DNA of 64,000 bases from PALSA-894 sp034669145 (GCA_034669145.1 JAXDNY010000261.1:27328-91327); one strand, 5' to 3'. Shown: positions 7,418 to 16,827, numbered from the stretch's first letter. Notes: a model not told the origin generated them from the sequence alone. A program made the numbers and translations.

Positions 7418-9744
7418 CTCGCCTTGCTCAATTCCTCGGCCGGGTTCATCGTTACCCCGCCGTCGACCGGCAACCGCACCATCACGATCGTGCCGACGCC
7501 AAGCGATGATCGGATGCGCATCGCGCCGCCGTGCAGTTCGGCCAGCGATTTTGCGATCGCGAGCCCGAGACCCGAACCTCGGTGGGTCTTGGTCAGCTGG
7601 CTCTCCACCTGCTCGAACGGCTTGCCGAGTTTCTTCAGCGCCTCCTTCGGGATTCCGATGCCGGTATCCTCGATGGCGAGGTTGACGAAGCCGTTGACGA
7701 TGCGTGCCCGCACGGTGACGCGCCCGCCGTCGGGCGTGAACTTCACCGCATTGGACAAGAGATTGATGACGATCTGCTTCACGGTCCGGCGGTCGGCGCG
7801 CAGCCGGATCGCGGGCTCGATCTCGGCGTTGACGGTGAGCCGCTTCTCGTCGACACGCGCCGCAACCAGACGCATGATGTCGGCGAGGAACGAGTCGAGC
7901 TCGAACGTCTCGAACTCAAGGCTCGTGCGCCCGGCCTCGATCTTCGACATGTCGAGAATGTCGTTGATGACGTCGAGCAGGTAGCGTCCGCTCTCGCCGA
8001 TATCGCGGCAATATTCGAGATACTTGACGTCGCCGAGCGGGCCGAACATCCCGGATTCCATCATCTCGGAGAATCCGATGATGGCGTTGAGCGGCGTGCG
8101 CAACTCGTGGCTCATGTTGGCGAGGAATGCCGATTTCGCCTGGTTGGCTTCCTCGGCGCGGTCCTTCTGCTCGGCGTAGCGCTCGGCGAGGTAGGCCAGT
8201 TGTTCGGTCTGGCGCTCCAGCGCCTGCTGCGACGAGCGCAGATCGACCACGGTCGCCTTCAGGCGCTTCTCGCTCTCGATCAGCTTCTCTTCGTGCAGTT
8301 TGAGCTGGGTGATGTTGGTGCCGACCGAGACGAACCCGCCGTCCTTGGTCCGCCGTTCGCTGATCTGCAGCCAGCGCCCATCGTCCAGTTGCGCCTCGAA
8401 GGTGCGCGCGCCCGGGACCGCGCGCCCCTCGCTCGACAACTGCATGCGCACGATCGGCTTGCTGCCGGCCGCCGAGATGTCCTCGTAGGGCGTTCCGGCC
8501 GCGACAGCCTCGTCGGTCAGGCCATGCAGGCTCTGGAATTTGGAGTTGCACAGGACGAGCCGATTGTCGGCGTCCCACACCACGAAGGCTTCCGAGATCG
8601 CCTCGATCGCATCGCTCAGCCGCATTTCAGCGGTGGCGCTCTCCTCGGCCAGCCGCTTCTGCTCGGTGATGTCCACCGCGATGCCGATGAGGTGGGGGTG
8701 GGACTCGCCCGGCTGGCGCACCAGCTCGCAGCGCGCGCGCAGCCACACCCAGTTGCCGCTCGCGTGACGCATGCGGAACACGCTGTCGATCGAGGACGAA
8801 CTGGCGTCCGCAAGCTGTGTCGCGAGCTCATAGAGCTGGACATCGTCGGGATGCACGAACCCGCTGATCTCGCCGAAACCAAGCAGCTTGTTGTGCGGCG
8901 GAAGCCCGAGAATGTCGAACATCGACTGCGACCAGAACACGCGCCCGCTGGCGAGGTCCCAATCCCACAGTCCGCAACGCCCGCAGTTGAGTGCGGTGTC
9001 GATGCGGCTGTGCACGGTGTCCTCGATGCTGGCGGTCTCGCGCATCAGGCGCGACTGCCACAGGAACGCAAAGCCGAGCATCAGCACCACGAAGCCGGTC
9101 GCCGAAAACAGCGTGACCGCAAGCGTCGTGTCGGCGCGCCATTCGCCGAGCACGACGGCGCGGCGCTGCATGATGGCGAGCTGCCCAAGGGGAGCGTTGA
9201 GGTTGCGTTGAGCGAGCAGGATGCCGGAGCCGTCGCCGAGGGTGAGCTCCGAGACGCCCGGCTGAAGCACGACGGGGGAGATGCGCGGGTCGCGGCCGAT
9301 CGCCTCGTTGAGCTTGCGGCCGATGTAGCCGTTCAACGCGGGCTGCGTCGCGATGATCGTGCTGCTCGCGTCCGTCAGCAGGACCAGGCGGCCCGCGGCC
9401 GTCGCGCGCGGCCAGTCGATGCGCTCGAAGGCGCGGAAGCCGCGCACCACCGGGTCGCCGGATTCATTGGCTGACAGGCGCTCGATGCGCTCCGCCATCA
9501 CGGTCGCTGCCAAATCGAGTTCGTCGGCGGATTTGGCGATGGCCTGGCGCAACCGCTCGCGGATATCGACGACCGCCGCGATCCCGAGCGTCACCAGGAA
9601 GGCGACGATGAGAACCGGTACGGCGCGTCGCAGAAAAGGCTCGGCCGTGAGCAACCGCCGGTAAGCGGGCCTTGCGACCGCTTGCGCCAACCCCTTGATG
9701 GAATCGGAATGCGCACACGCGCTCGCGCTTTCGGCGCGCGCCAT
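7414..9744 (-). CDS. PAS sensor histidine kinase, PleC-like
   Basis: Membrane kinase of 776 residues. A first membrane segment (about 41-60) and a second (about 210-232) enclose a periplasmic region of about 150 residues. Then come two PAS domains (about 250-365, with the WDWDL start and PAC-like ITEQKR end, and about 375-490), a coiled stretch, HisKA with phospho-acceptor His in ANMSHELRTPLNAIIGFSEMMESGMFGPLG, and a HATPase with LLSNAVKFTP and GSGLGLAIA. The HisKA core is that of the PleC/DivJ/PdhS group that acts on DivK and PleD in alphaproteobacterial cell-cycle control; assignment to PleC itself is inferred. No receiver domain. A GGAGG lies 5 bases before ATG 9744. Five GANTC sites lie upstream. 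Confidence 0.8.
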   Translation of the reverse strand: MARAESASACAHSDSIKGLAQAVARPAYRRLLTAEPFLRRAVPVLIVAFLVTLGIAAVVDIRERLRQAIAKSADELDLAATVMAERIERLSANESGDPVVRGFRAFERIDWPRATAAGRLVLLTDASSTIIATQPALNGYIGRKLNEAIGRDPRISPVVLQPGVSELTLGDGSGILLAQRNLNAPLGQLAIMQRRAVVLGEWRADTTLAVTLFSATGFVVLMLGFAFLWQSRLMRETASIEDTVHSRIDTALNCGRCGLWDWDLASGRVFWSQSMFDILGLPPHNKLLGFGEISGFVHPDDVQLYELATQLADASSSSIDSVFRMRHASGNWVWLRARCELVRQPGESHPHLIGIAVDITEQKRLAEESATAEMRLSDAIEAISEAFVVWDADNRLVLCNSKFQSLHGLTDEAVAAGTPYEDISAAGSKPIVRMQLSSEGRAVPGARTFEAQLDDGRWLQISERRTKDGGFVSVGTNITQLKLHEEKLIESEKRLKATVVDLRSSQQALERQTEQLAYLAERYAEQKDRAEEANQAKSAFLANMSHELRTPLNAIIGFSEMMESGMFGPLGDVKYLEYCRDIGESGRYLLDVINDILDMSKIEAGRTSLEFETFELDSFLADIMRLVAARVDEKRLTVNAEIEPAIRLRADRRTVKQIVINLLSNAVKFTPDGGRVTVRARIVNGFVNLAIEDTGIGIPKEALKKLGKPFEQVESQLTKTHRGSGLGLAIAKSLAELHGGAMRIRSSLGVGTIVMVRLPVDGGVTMNPAEELSKAS

Positions 9745-9780
9745 TCAGGCCTCCGTTCGGACTTATCCCCAATCACCCTT

Positions 9781-9862
9781 GACTCGGAAGGATGTGCCGC
9801 ATCTTTGCCGAATCATGCCGATCTGAATCCAATTCGGCTGATTTGTCGAGAGTCCGCGAATC
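9781..9862 (-). promoter_or_regulatory. Cluster of five GANTC (CcrM) sites
   Basis: GANTC occurs at 9781 (GACTC), 9810 (GAATC), 9825 (GAATC), 9850 (GAGTC) and 9858 (GAATC), all within 82 bases and 37-118 bases upstream of the PleC-like kinase start. GANTC is the target of the cell-cycle methylase CcrM in alphaproteobacteria, and clusters in promoters mark genes whose transcription follows methylation state. The role here is inferred; no clear -10/-35 was assigned. Confidence 0.55.
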
Positions 9863-9968
9863 GATTGAGAGAAATAATTTCAAGCAGCAATCGGCGCGTC
9901 AGAAATACTACGCATACTCCGGCGCGGGTGCCACAACTGCCGATTCCATCGGCGTTTCTTGCAGCTGT

Positions 9969-12617
9969 TCAGCTCGGCTCGAGCGAGCGGTGGACAATGT
10001 CGCGCACATCGCGCGAGAGGTTTGCGTCGGCGGCGACGCGCCGCAATGCGATCTCGGCGCGCGCCTGCCGCACCGGCTCGAGTGCGCGCCATGAGCGGAA
10101 TGCGGTGGCGAGCCGCGCGGCGACCTGCGCGTTTTTCTTGTCGAGCGCGAGCACGGTGCCGGCGACAAACTCGTAGCCCAGCCCGTCGGCGCGATTGAAC
10201 TGCGTCTGGTTCGTCTGCGCAAATCCCCCGATCAGCGCGCGCACGCGGTTGGGATTCACGATCGAGAAAGCCGGATGCGCCATGAGCATCTTGACCCGGT
10301 CGAGCGTTGCCGGATCCGGGATCGTCGCCTGCAGGCCGAACCACTTGTCGGTGATCAGCGGGTTGCCGGAGTAACGGCGGTAGAAGTCGTCCAGCGCCGC
10401 CTGACGTTCCGGGACTGCGTGCAAGGACAGCGTCGCGAGCGCCGCCATGCGGTCGGTCATGTTGGTGGCCTGATGATACTGGCGTGCCGCCAGCGCGATC
10501 GCCGAGGCGCCGGCCGCGGCCAGAAGATCGAGGCAGGCATTCTTCAGCGCGCGCCGTCCGGCGCTCGCCGCGTGCGGGCTGTACGGACCGTCATCCTGCA
10601 TGCGCCGGTAGGTTTCGCGCAGCGCGGCGCCGAGGCGCGTCCCGAGCGTGGCGCGCAAGCGCGAACGGACGGCGTAAATCGCGTCCGGATCGACGTCGCG
10701 GCCGATGTCGCGCGCGATGTCGGCTTCGCTCGGCAACGCAAGCACGAGTGCGGCAAAAGCCGGTTCCAGCGAAGCATCCGCCAAGACTGCTGCGAGTGCG
10801 GCGAGCAGGCCTTCGTCCTCACGCGGCTCGCGGCCGGCACGGATCGCCGCCACATTCTCGACCAGCAGGGTGCTCGCCAGCGATTGAATTGCCTGCCAGC
10901 GATTGAACGGATCGGAGTCATGCGCGGCGAGGAATTTGAGATCCTCCGCCGACGTGTTCGACGTGAGCTTGATTGGCGCCGAGAATCCGCGATTGAGCGA
11001 CAGCACCGGGCGTTGCGGCACGCCGGTGAATTCGAAGGCTTGCGTGGGCTGCGTCACGGTGAGCACGCCACGCACCACCGGGCGCCCGTCATCCAGCGAC
11101 AACGACATGTCGCGTCCGTCGGAGCCGACGAGCCCGATCGCGAGCGGGATCACCATCGGCTCCTTCACCGGCTGGCCTGGCGTCGGTGGAATAGTCTGCG
11201 CGACATCGAGCCGATAGGTCTGCGCCGCCGCGTCGTAGCTGCCGTTCGCGGTGACTTCCGGCGTGCCCGCCTGCGAATACCAGCGCATGAATTGTGTCAG
11301 GTCGGTGTTGCTGGCATCGGCGAAGCACTGCACGAACTGATCGACGGTTGCGGCCTCGCCATCATGGCGCGTGAAGTAAAGATCGAGTCCCTTGCGAAAG
11401 CCCGCCGGACCCAGCAGCGCCTTGAGCATCCGCACCACCTCGGCGCCCTTCTCGTAGACGGTCGCGGTGTAGAAGTTGCTGATCTCGTTGTAGGCGGATG
11501 GCCGCACCGGATGGGCGAGAGGGCCGGCGTCCTCGACGAACTGCTGCGCACGCAAGTTACGCACGTCGGCGATGCGCTTGACCGGGCGCGAGCGCTGGTC
11601 GGAGGTGAATTCCTGATCGCGGAAGACGGTCAGGCCCTCCTTGAGGCAGAGCTGAAACCAGTCGCGGCAGGTGATGCGGTTGCCGGTCCAGTTATGGAAG
11701 TACTCGTGCGCGATGACGGCTTCGATGCTCGTATAGTCGGCGTCGGTCGCGCTGTCGGGAGTCGCAAGAACCAGCTTGTCGTTGAAGACGTTGAGCCCCT
11801 TGTTCTCCATCGCGCCCATGTTGAAGTCGGAGACCGCGACGATCATGAAAATGTCGAGGTCGTACTCGCGCCCGAACGCTTCCTCGTCCCAGCGCATCGA
11901 GCGCTTGAGCGAGTCCATCGCCCAGCCGACGCGGTCTTCCTTGCCCGGCTCGACATAGATGCGCAGCGTCACCACGCGGCCGGACATCGTGACGAATTTG
12001 TCTTCGACGCAGGCAAGGTTGCCGCCGACCAGCGCGAACAGATAGGCCGGCTTGGGAAACGGATCGTGCCATACGGCGGCATGGCGCGTGGTGCCGGGCA
12101 CGTCGCCCGCTTCGACGAGATTGCCGTTGCTGAGCAGCACCGCGGCGTCGCTTTTCTCCGCCTCGATCCGCGTGGTGTAGACCGCCATCACGTCGGGGCG
12201 GTCGGGAAAATAGGTAATGCGGCGAAACCCTTCCGCCTCGCATTGCGTGCAATAGGCGCCGCTCGACCGGAAGAGCCCCATGAGTTGCGTATTGGCCGAT
12301 GGATCGACCAGCGTTTCGATCTGCAGATAGCAGGTCCCGGCGGGCGGCTGCGCGATGGTCAGGCTGTCGGGTGTCGCAACGTAACCGTCAGGGTGCATCT
12401 CCGAGCCGTCGAGCTTGAGCGAGGTCAGCGTCAGCCCGTCGCCGTCGAGCACGATCGGGGCGGGCGCACCCGCCTTCAGGTTCGGCGACATCTTGAGCGT
12501 TGCGCGCACTTTCGTCCTGGTCGGATGCAGCGAAACGTCGAGTTCCACCGTCTCGACCAGCCAGTCCGGCGGGCGGTAATTCTCAAGACGGACGGGGCGG
12601 GCCTGTTCGGTTCGCAT
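9969..12617 (-). CDS. pepN: Aminopeptidase N (M1 family)
   Basis: Cytoplasmic zinc aminopeptidase of 882 residues, the usual length of the proteobacterial PepN branch. The exopeptidase signature GAMEN is present (NMGAMENKGLNVFN), followed by the zinc site HEYFHNWTGNRITCRDWFQLCLKEGLT in pieces HEXXH and the downstream Glu. The C-terminal half is the long helical domain typical of PepN. Start ATG 12617 gives MRTEQARPVRLENYRPPDWL, in line with family members. It stands alone; the next gene on the other side is divergent. Housekeeping role in the end stages of protein turnover. Confidence 0.95.
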   Translation of the reverse strand: MRTEQARPVRLENYRPPDWLVETVELDVSLHPTRTKVRATLKMSPNLKAGAPAPIVLDGDGLTLTSLKLDGSEMHPDGYVATPDSLTIAQPPAGTCYLQIETLVDPSANTQLMGLFRSSGAYCTQCEAEGFRRITYFPDRPDVMAVYTTRIEAEKSDAAVLLSNGNLVEAGDVPGTTRHAAVWHDPFPKPAYLFALVGGNLACVEDKFVTMSGRVVTLRIYVEPGKEDRVGWAMDSLKRSMRWDEEAFGREYDLDIFMIVAVSDFNMGAMENKGLNVFNDKLVLATPDSATDADYTSIEAVIAHEYFHNWTGNRITCRDWFQLCLKEGLTVFRDQEFTSDQRSRPVKRIADVRNLRAQQFVEDAGPLAHPVRPSAYNEISNFYTATVYEKGAEVVRMLKALLGPAGFRKGLDLYFTRHDGEAATVDQFVQCFADASNTDLTQFMRWYSQAGTPEVTANGSYDAAAQTYRLDVAQTIPPTPGQPVKEPMVIPLAIGLVGSDGRDMSLSLDDGRPVVRGVLTVTQPTQAFEFTGVPQRPVLSLNRGFSAPIKLTSNTSAEDLKFLAAHDSDPFNRWQAIQSLASTLLVENVAAIRAGREPREDEGLLAALAAVLADASLEPAFAALVLALPSEADIARDIGRDVDPDAIYAVRSRLRATLGTRLGAALRETYRRMQDDGPYSPHAASAGRRALKNACLDLLAAAGASAIALAARQYHQATNMTDRMAALATLSLHAVPERQAALDDFYRRYSGNPLITDKWFGLQATIPDPATLDRVKMLMAHPAFSIVNPNRVRALIGGFAQTNQTQFNRADGLGYEFVAGTVLALDKKNAQVAARLATAFRSWRALEPVRQARAEIALRRVAADANLSRDVRDIVHRSLEPS

Positions 12618-12804
12618 ACTTGGTCCTGGAGGGTCGGATTCGGCGGGTGCGCTGGTCTAGAATGACGAGGGGGCAATAAAAAGGCCCGAGACGCGCGTCG
12701 TGCGACCCTCAGGCTCTCGGAACCGACATCCGGAATGTGGTAGCGATGGGCTTCCGGCAGAGCAGTCTGCCCCAAAGGTCAAGAAACGCACAGGGAGACA
12801 TCAC

Positions 12805-13767
12805 ATGAAGCGCGTTCGCAGTTTCCTGCTCGGAGTCGCGGCGGTGGTCGCGGCCTGCGGCCCGGCTTTCGCCCAAGGCGACTATCCGAACCAGATGGTG
12901 CGGATTGTGGTGCCGTTTTCTGCCGGCAGCATCACCGACGGCCTCGCCCGCATCCTCGCCGACAAGCTGAGCGAAGTGTGGAAGCAGCAGGTGATCGTGG
13001 AGAACCGCGCCGGCCTGCCCGGCACGACCGGCGTCGCGAAGGCCACACCGGACGGCTACACGCTGATGCTGACATCGAACGGGCACACCATCGCGGGCGT
13101 CATCAACAAGAACCTGCAATACGATCCGGTAAACGATTTCGCGGGTGTGAGCCAGGTGGCGGCGGTGCCGATGGTGATGATCGTGCCGCCGGAATTCCCC
13201 GCCAAGACGCTGCAGGAATTCATCGCGATGGCGAAGGAGAAGCCGGGGGCATTGAATTTCTCCTCGGCTGGCGTCGCGTCGACCTCATACCTGTCCGCGG
13301 AAATCCTGCGCCAGAACGCCGAGGTGAACATGGTCCACGTGCCCTACAAGGGCGCGCCGGAAGCCGTCACGGCGGTCGTGCGCGGCGACGCGCAGATGTA
13401 TTTCGCGCCGATCCCGTCGGCGCAGGAATTGGGCGCCGCCGGCAAGGTGCGTGTGATGGCGATCAATTCGTCCAAGCGCGTTCCGCAACTGCCGGACACG
13501 CCGACCGTCGCCGAGGCGGGCCTGCCCAACTACAAATACGACTCCTGGTTCGGTGTCATGGCGCCGGCCGGCACGCCGAAGCCGATCCTGAACAAGATCA
13601 GCCAGGATATCGCCAAGGTGCTGGAGATGCCGGACGTGAAGCAAAAGCTCGAAGTGCAGGGCTCGATTCCCGCACCGAACACGCCGGAGCAGTTCGACGC
13701 GATCATCAAGGGCGACACGGAGCGCTACGGCAAGATACTGCGCGACGCGGGCGTCGGGACGAACTGA
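12805..13767 (+). CDS. Bug-family (TctC) periplasmic binding protein
   Basis: Secreted solute-binding protein of the tripartite tricarboxylate transporter (Bug) family, 320 residues. Signal peptide of about 26 residues (MKRVRSFLLGVAAVVAACGPAFA, then QGDYPN). Family marks: VRIVVPFSAGSITDGLARILADKL near the mature N terminus, the VENRAGLPGTTGV segment and VPYKGAPEAVTAV. GGGAGA precedes ATG 12805 by 7 bases; an upstream in-frame extension was rejected because it would bury the signal peptide. No TctA or TctB membrane gene is adjacent, so it is an orphan receptor, as is common in Bradyrhizobiaceae and Burkholderiales. The ligand (typically a carboxylate or amide) is unknown. Confidence 0.88.
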   Translation: MKRVRSFLLGVAAVVAACGPAFAQGDYPNQMVRIVVPFSAGSITDGLARILADKLSEVWKQQVIVENRAGLPGTTGVAKATPDGYTLMLTSNGHTIAGVINKNLQYDPVNDFAGVSQVAAVPMVMIVPPEFPAKTLQEFIAMAKEKPGALNFSSAGVASTSYLSAEILRQNAEVNMVHVPYKGAPEAVTAVVRGDAQMYFAPIPSAQELGAAGKVRVMAINSSKRVPQLPDTPTVAEAGLPNYKYDSWFGVMAPAGTPKPILNKISQDIAKVLEMPDVKQKLEVQGSIPAPNTPEQFDAIIKGDTERYGKILRDAGVGTN

Positions 13768-13793
13768 GCCGGTCTTTCAGTTGGACGCGGCGA

Positions 13794-14951
13794 CTATTCC
13801 GCCGCCTCCGCGATCGGCACCTGCGCTAGGATCGGTGGCGGATAGCTGGCGATCAGCTTGACCAGATCGGCCTGCCGCCGCACGCCGGTCTTCTCGAACA
13901 CGTGACGCAAGTGCGTGCGCACTGTGGCGGGCGAAAGCTTGAGCGCGTGGGCGGTCTCGGGCACGCCGCCAATATCGATCATGGCGTCAAGCACGCGTAC
14001 TTCGCCGGCGGTCAGCGCGTATTGCCGGGTCAGCTCATCGAGCGGGAGGGATGCGGCGCGTCCCGACCTCTGCACGAACACCGCGGCGACCGCCGTGTAG
14101 CAAACGCCGGCCTGACGGCGCGCGCCGGTGGTGAGCGGCAGCACATGGGTGACGAACCGGCCGCCGTCGCGCGCGGTGAGTTGTACGTCAATTCCCTTGG
14201 CGCCGAGCGCGGCATCGCCATGGCTCATCGACGAGAATACGTCACGCAGCGCGCCATCGGCCTGCGCATCGCGTGCGACCAGCTTGCCGTTCGCATGCAG
14301 CACGTTGCCTTCGTTCAGCATCACGCGCCCGCTTGCATTGGCGTGGACGAGACGCCCGGTGGAATCGACCAGGAACATTCCGGCTTCGAGACCGTCGAGC
14401 GCATCCGCCAGCGCGGCGGCCTCGACCCGGTGGTTCTCGATCAGCTTGCCGACAACCACGGAGCGCCGCACGTGCGGCACCAGCATGCGCATGCGCCGGC
14501 GCATGTCGTCGTCAACCACACCGTCACATGCGTGGCGCGAGACCATGAAGGTCGCCCGGCTGGTCGCCGACTTGTCAAGATTGACCGCAAGAAGGTCGCC
14601 CCACCCTTGAGGCGCCATCCACTCCTTGTAGAACGGCGTCTCGGCGAATTGTGCCGCCGGAACGATGTCCGTTGCGCTGTAGAGCTCGCCGACCGGGAAA
14701 GAGCCGGCGGCCCCCACCAGCGGGTTCAGCGCCATGTATTTTTCCCAATAAAGCTGCAGGAAGCGCGGGTCGCCGCCCACGACGAAATAGGTGTGTCCGG
14801 TTTTTTTGGCGGCGTCCTCCCAGAACAGACTGGCGGATGGGCCGCCGCGCACGAAGACGCATGCGTCCTTGAGAACCTTGCGCCAGAGCGGCGGGTCCAA
14901 CGCGGCGTCGTAGATTTCCGCGACCAGTTCCGAAAAGCGCTCGATATCCAT
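13794..14951 (-). CDS. LuxR-family transcriptional regulator
   Basis: Regulator of 385 residues ending in a LuxR/GerE helix-turn-helix (about 318-375: LTAGEVRVLDAMIDIG, ETAHALKLSPATVRTHLRHVFEKTGVRRQADLVKL). The middle (about 175-300) resembles a PAS-type sensor fold (ALDGLEAGMFLVDSTGRLVHAN), which is common in this alphaproteobacterial LuxR subgroup; there is no autoinducer-binding domain or receiver. ATG 14951 has GGGGTGGG about 7 bases upstream, better than the in-frame GTG at 14963. It is convergent with the Bug-type gene. A perfect CRP-like palindrome lies 65 bases before the start. Targets unknown. Confidence 0.85.
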   Translation of the reverse strand: MDIERFSELVAEIYDAALDPPLWRKVLKDACVFVRGGPSASLFWEDAAKKTGHTYFVVGGDPRFLQLYWEKYMALNPLVGAAGSFPVGELYSATDIVPAAQFAETPFYKEWMAPQGWGDLLAVNLDKSATSRATFMVSRHACDGVVDDDMRRRMRMLVPHVRRSVVVGKLIENHRVEAAALADALDGLEAGMFLVDSTGRLVHANASGRVMLNEGNVLHANGKLVARDAQADGALRDVFSSMSHGDAALGAKGIDVQLTARDGGRFVTHVLPLTTGARRQAGVCYTAVAAVFVQRSGRAASLPLDELTRQYALTAGEVRVLDAMIDIGGVPETAHALKLSPATVRTHLRHVFEKTGVRRQADLVKLIASYPPPILAQVPIAEAAE

Positions 14952-15013
14952 GGCCCATCCCACCCCATCGGACCCAAGGTATCGGGAAGGCTATAGCAAG
15001 ATGCGAAAGGTCA

Positions 15014-15033
15014 TGTGTGAACTAGCTCACACA
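15014..15033. promoter_or_regulatory. CRP/FNR-type palindrome
   Basis: TGTGTGA-ACTAGC-TCACACA, a perfect 7-base inverted repeat with a 6-base spacer, containing the E. coli CRP consensus TGTGA-N6-TCACA exactly. It lies in the gap upstream of the LuxR-type gene (start 14951, minus strand) and downstream of the small gene ending at 15082. Most likely an operator for a CRP/FNR-superfamily regulator; which one is unknown. Confidence 0.55.
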
Positions 15034-15081
15034 ACCGGAAAGGCTGATTGTTGCCCCGGAGGTAGGCCGGCCGCCGAAAGC

Positions 15082-15318
15082 TTAGCGCCGCGACGCAACG
15101 GCGGGGACGCTCACGCCGTTCTGGTTGGAGGCTTCGGGCGTGTGAGGGCTCGATGCGTCATCAAGGCTGGCCAGGTGCTCTTCGAGCTGCCGAATACGCA
15201 CGGTCAGCCGCTCGATTTCAGTCGCGGCAAGCGTCATCAGCCGGGCGGTCTGATGCCAGCCCTGATCCTGCAGATAGCCGCAGTTCTCGCGCAGCGTCGT
15301 GATCAGAGGCGTGGTCAT
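15082..15318 (-). CDS. Small conserved-looking coiled protein
   Basis: A 78-residue hydrophilic protein of unknown function. It begins MTTPLITTLRENCGYLQDQGWHQTA and contains a heptad-like helical stretch (ATEIERLTVRIRQLEEHL, about residues 31-49) followed by a Ser/Pro-rich tail. No signal peptide or membrane segment. I recall proteins of this length and N terminus from Bradyrhizobium relatives, but cannot verify that here. The ribosome site is weak (GCGAAG). It stands alone between the luxR-type gene and the CDF transporter, all on the minus strand. Confidence 0.6.
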   Translation of the reverse strand: MTTPLITTLRENCGYLQDQGWHQTARLMTLAATEIERLTVRIRQLEEHLASLDDASSPHTPEASNQNGVSVPAVASRR

Positions 15319-15441
15319 TGTCTTCGCTGCCCCCGCTCGGGAGAAGCGAATATAACCACCGAGAAACCTCCGGCGTCATCCAATTAGACGAGCACAAAGA
15401 CTATCGCAGGCGTAAATCGCATTTCACGATTAAGCCTAATA

Positions 15442-16812
15442 TCACGGCCGCGGCTCCGCATGGCCGATCACCCGCTTGATTGTTGGGAATTTTCGCCGCA
15501 CCGCGCGTTCGACCTCGTCGACCTTCTCGTGCACGTCCTGAACGGTCAGCATGGCGCCGACGCGGCAGTGAAAGTTGACGATTTCGCCCTCCACGGTCTC
15601 GCGCACCCGCACATCGTGCACCTCGCCGACGAAGGCGATGTTGGCGGCGATGGCGCTCAGCACATCGCGCACGGCTGCGACCCGCTCCGGCGGCGCGTCG
15701 CGCCCGGCAAGCCCCCACATCTGCAGCGGCTCGATGTGGGTCTCGACCTCGACCTCGGGTCCCAGTTCCTCGCGCAGCGCCGCCTCCAGCCCGTCGGCGA
15801 TGTCATGGGCGGCGCCGAGAGACAAACTTCCGTCAACCTCCAGATCGAGCGAGATCGATAGCCGCCCGCCGATCGCGTGCACGGTGACGTGATGCACCGC
15901 AAGGGCGCGGTTGCGCGCGATCACCATGACGCGCTCCAGCACCGTTTCGTCGCTCAGCGCGCGCGGCTGCGGGACGACATCGACTTCGGCTTCCGGCATT
16001 TCGGCGCGGATCGCGTCCTCAACCGCGGTCTTGATCTCCGCGACGCGATCGAGCGGGAGCGTGCGGCTGACCGCGACCACGAGATCGATGAATAGCGTAG
16101 CGCCGACCGCGCGCGCACGGACGCGCTCGACCGCGACGACGCCTCCGACGCGCCGGGCAATGTCCGAAATGCGCGCGGCGGCCCCTTCGGGCGCGGTATC
16201 GGTCAGTGTTTCGATGGTGCGCCGGCCGAGCCGCCAGCCCGCGACAAGGATGAATACCGCGACAATCAGAGCCGCGGCCGCGTCGGCCCAGGCGTACCCG
16301 AGTGCGACACCGCCAAGCCCGACCAGCACGGCGAGCGAGGACCACATGTCCGAGTCGAAATGCAGTGCATCGGCCTCGAGCGCCTGGCTCGTCGTCTCCT
16401 TGGCGGTGCGGTAGAGGAGACGGGCGCGCAGGAAGTCGACCACGATCGACGCGATGATCACCGCGAAAGCCCAGATGCTCGCCTCGACCGCGTGCCCCTC
16501 GGAGCCGAGGAGCCGCTTCGTCCCCTCCCAGATGACGACTGCGGAGAGGACGAACAACAACCCGGTCGCGATCAGCGCCGTGACGCTCTCGACCTTGCCG
16601 TGGCCGTAGTGATGCTCTTCGTCGGCGGGCTTGCCGGAGATGCGCACCGCGTACCAGGTCATCACGGTCGCGACGAAATCGAGCGCCGAGTGCGCGGCCT
16701 CGGAGAGCAGCGCGAGCGAGCCCGAGAGCGCGCCGACGACGGCTTTCGCGATCGTGAGGCCGCCGGAGGCGGCGATCGAGGTCAGCGCGACGCGTTCCTT
16801 ATCGGCTTGCAT
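15442..16812 (-). CDS. Cation diffusion facilitator transporter
   Basis: Inner-membrane divalent metal exporter of 456 residues. The six-helix transmembrane part (about 15-215) carries the metal-site pattern SEAAHSALDF in helix 2 and the partner site ALHFDSDMWSS in helix 5; the loop EEHHYGHGKVE between helices 2 and 3 is typical of the family. The cytoplasmic tail is unusually long: after the first ferredoxin-like ZT_dimer segment (about 215-290) a second such region with H and E residues follows to the end, so there appear to be two tandem tail domains. Substrate (Fe, Zn, Mn or Co) cannot be fixed from sequence. It is followed downstream by the small gene at 15082. Confidence 0.88.
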   Translation of the reverse strand: MQADKERVALTSIAASGGLTIAKAVVGALSGSLALLSEAAHSALDFVATVMTWYAVRISGKPADEEHHYGHGKVESVTALIATGLLFVLSAVVIWEGTKRLLGSEGHAVEASIWAFAVIIASIVVDFLRARLLYRTAKETTSQALEADALHFDSDMWSSLAVLVGLGGVALGYAWADAAAALIVAVFILVAGWRLGRRTIETLTDTAPEGAAARISDIARRVGGVVAVERVRARAVGATLFIDLVVAVSRTLPLDRVAEIKTAVEDAIRAEMPEAEVDVVPQPRALSDETVLERVMVIARNRALAVHHVTVHAIGGRLSISLDLEVDGSLSLGAAHDIADGLEAALREELGPEVEVETHIEPLQMWGLAGRDAPPERVAAVRDVLSAIAANIAFVGEVHDVRVRETVEGEIVNFHCRVGAMLTVQDVHEKVDEVERAVRRKFPTIKRVIGHAEPRP

Positions 16813-16827
16813 CAGTTGTTTCGCACA

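Noticed and set aside
10275..12665. A 796-codon open frame antisense to pepN
   Set aside because: It is the complement of an intact aminopeptidase N and shows the Arg/His-rich composition of a shadow frame.
13794..14951. Quorum-sensing LuxR receptor
   Set aside because: The helix-turn-helix is LuxR-type, but the N-terminal part lacks the autoinducer-binding domain signature and no luxI-like gene is near.
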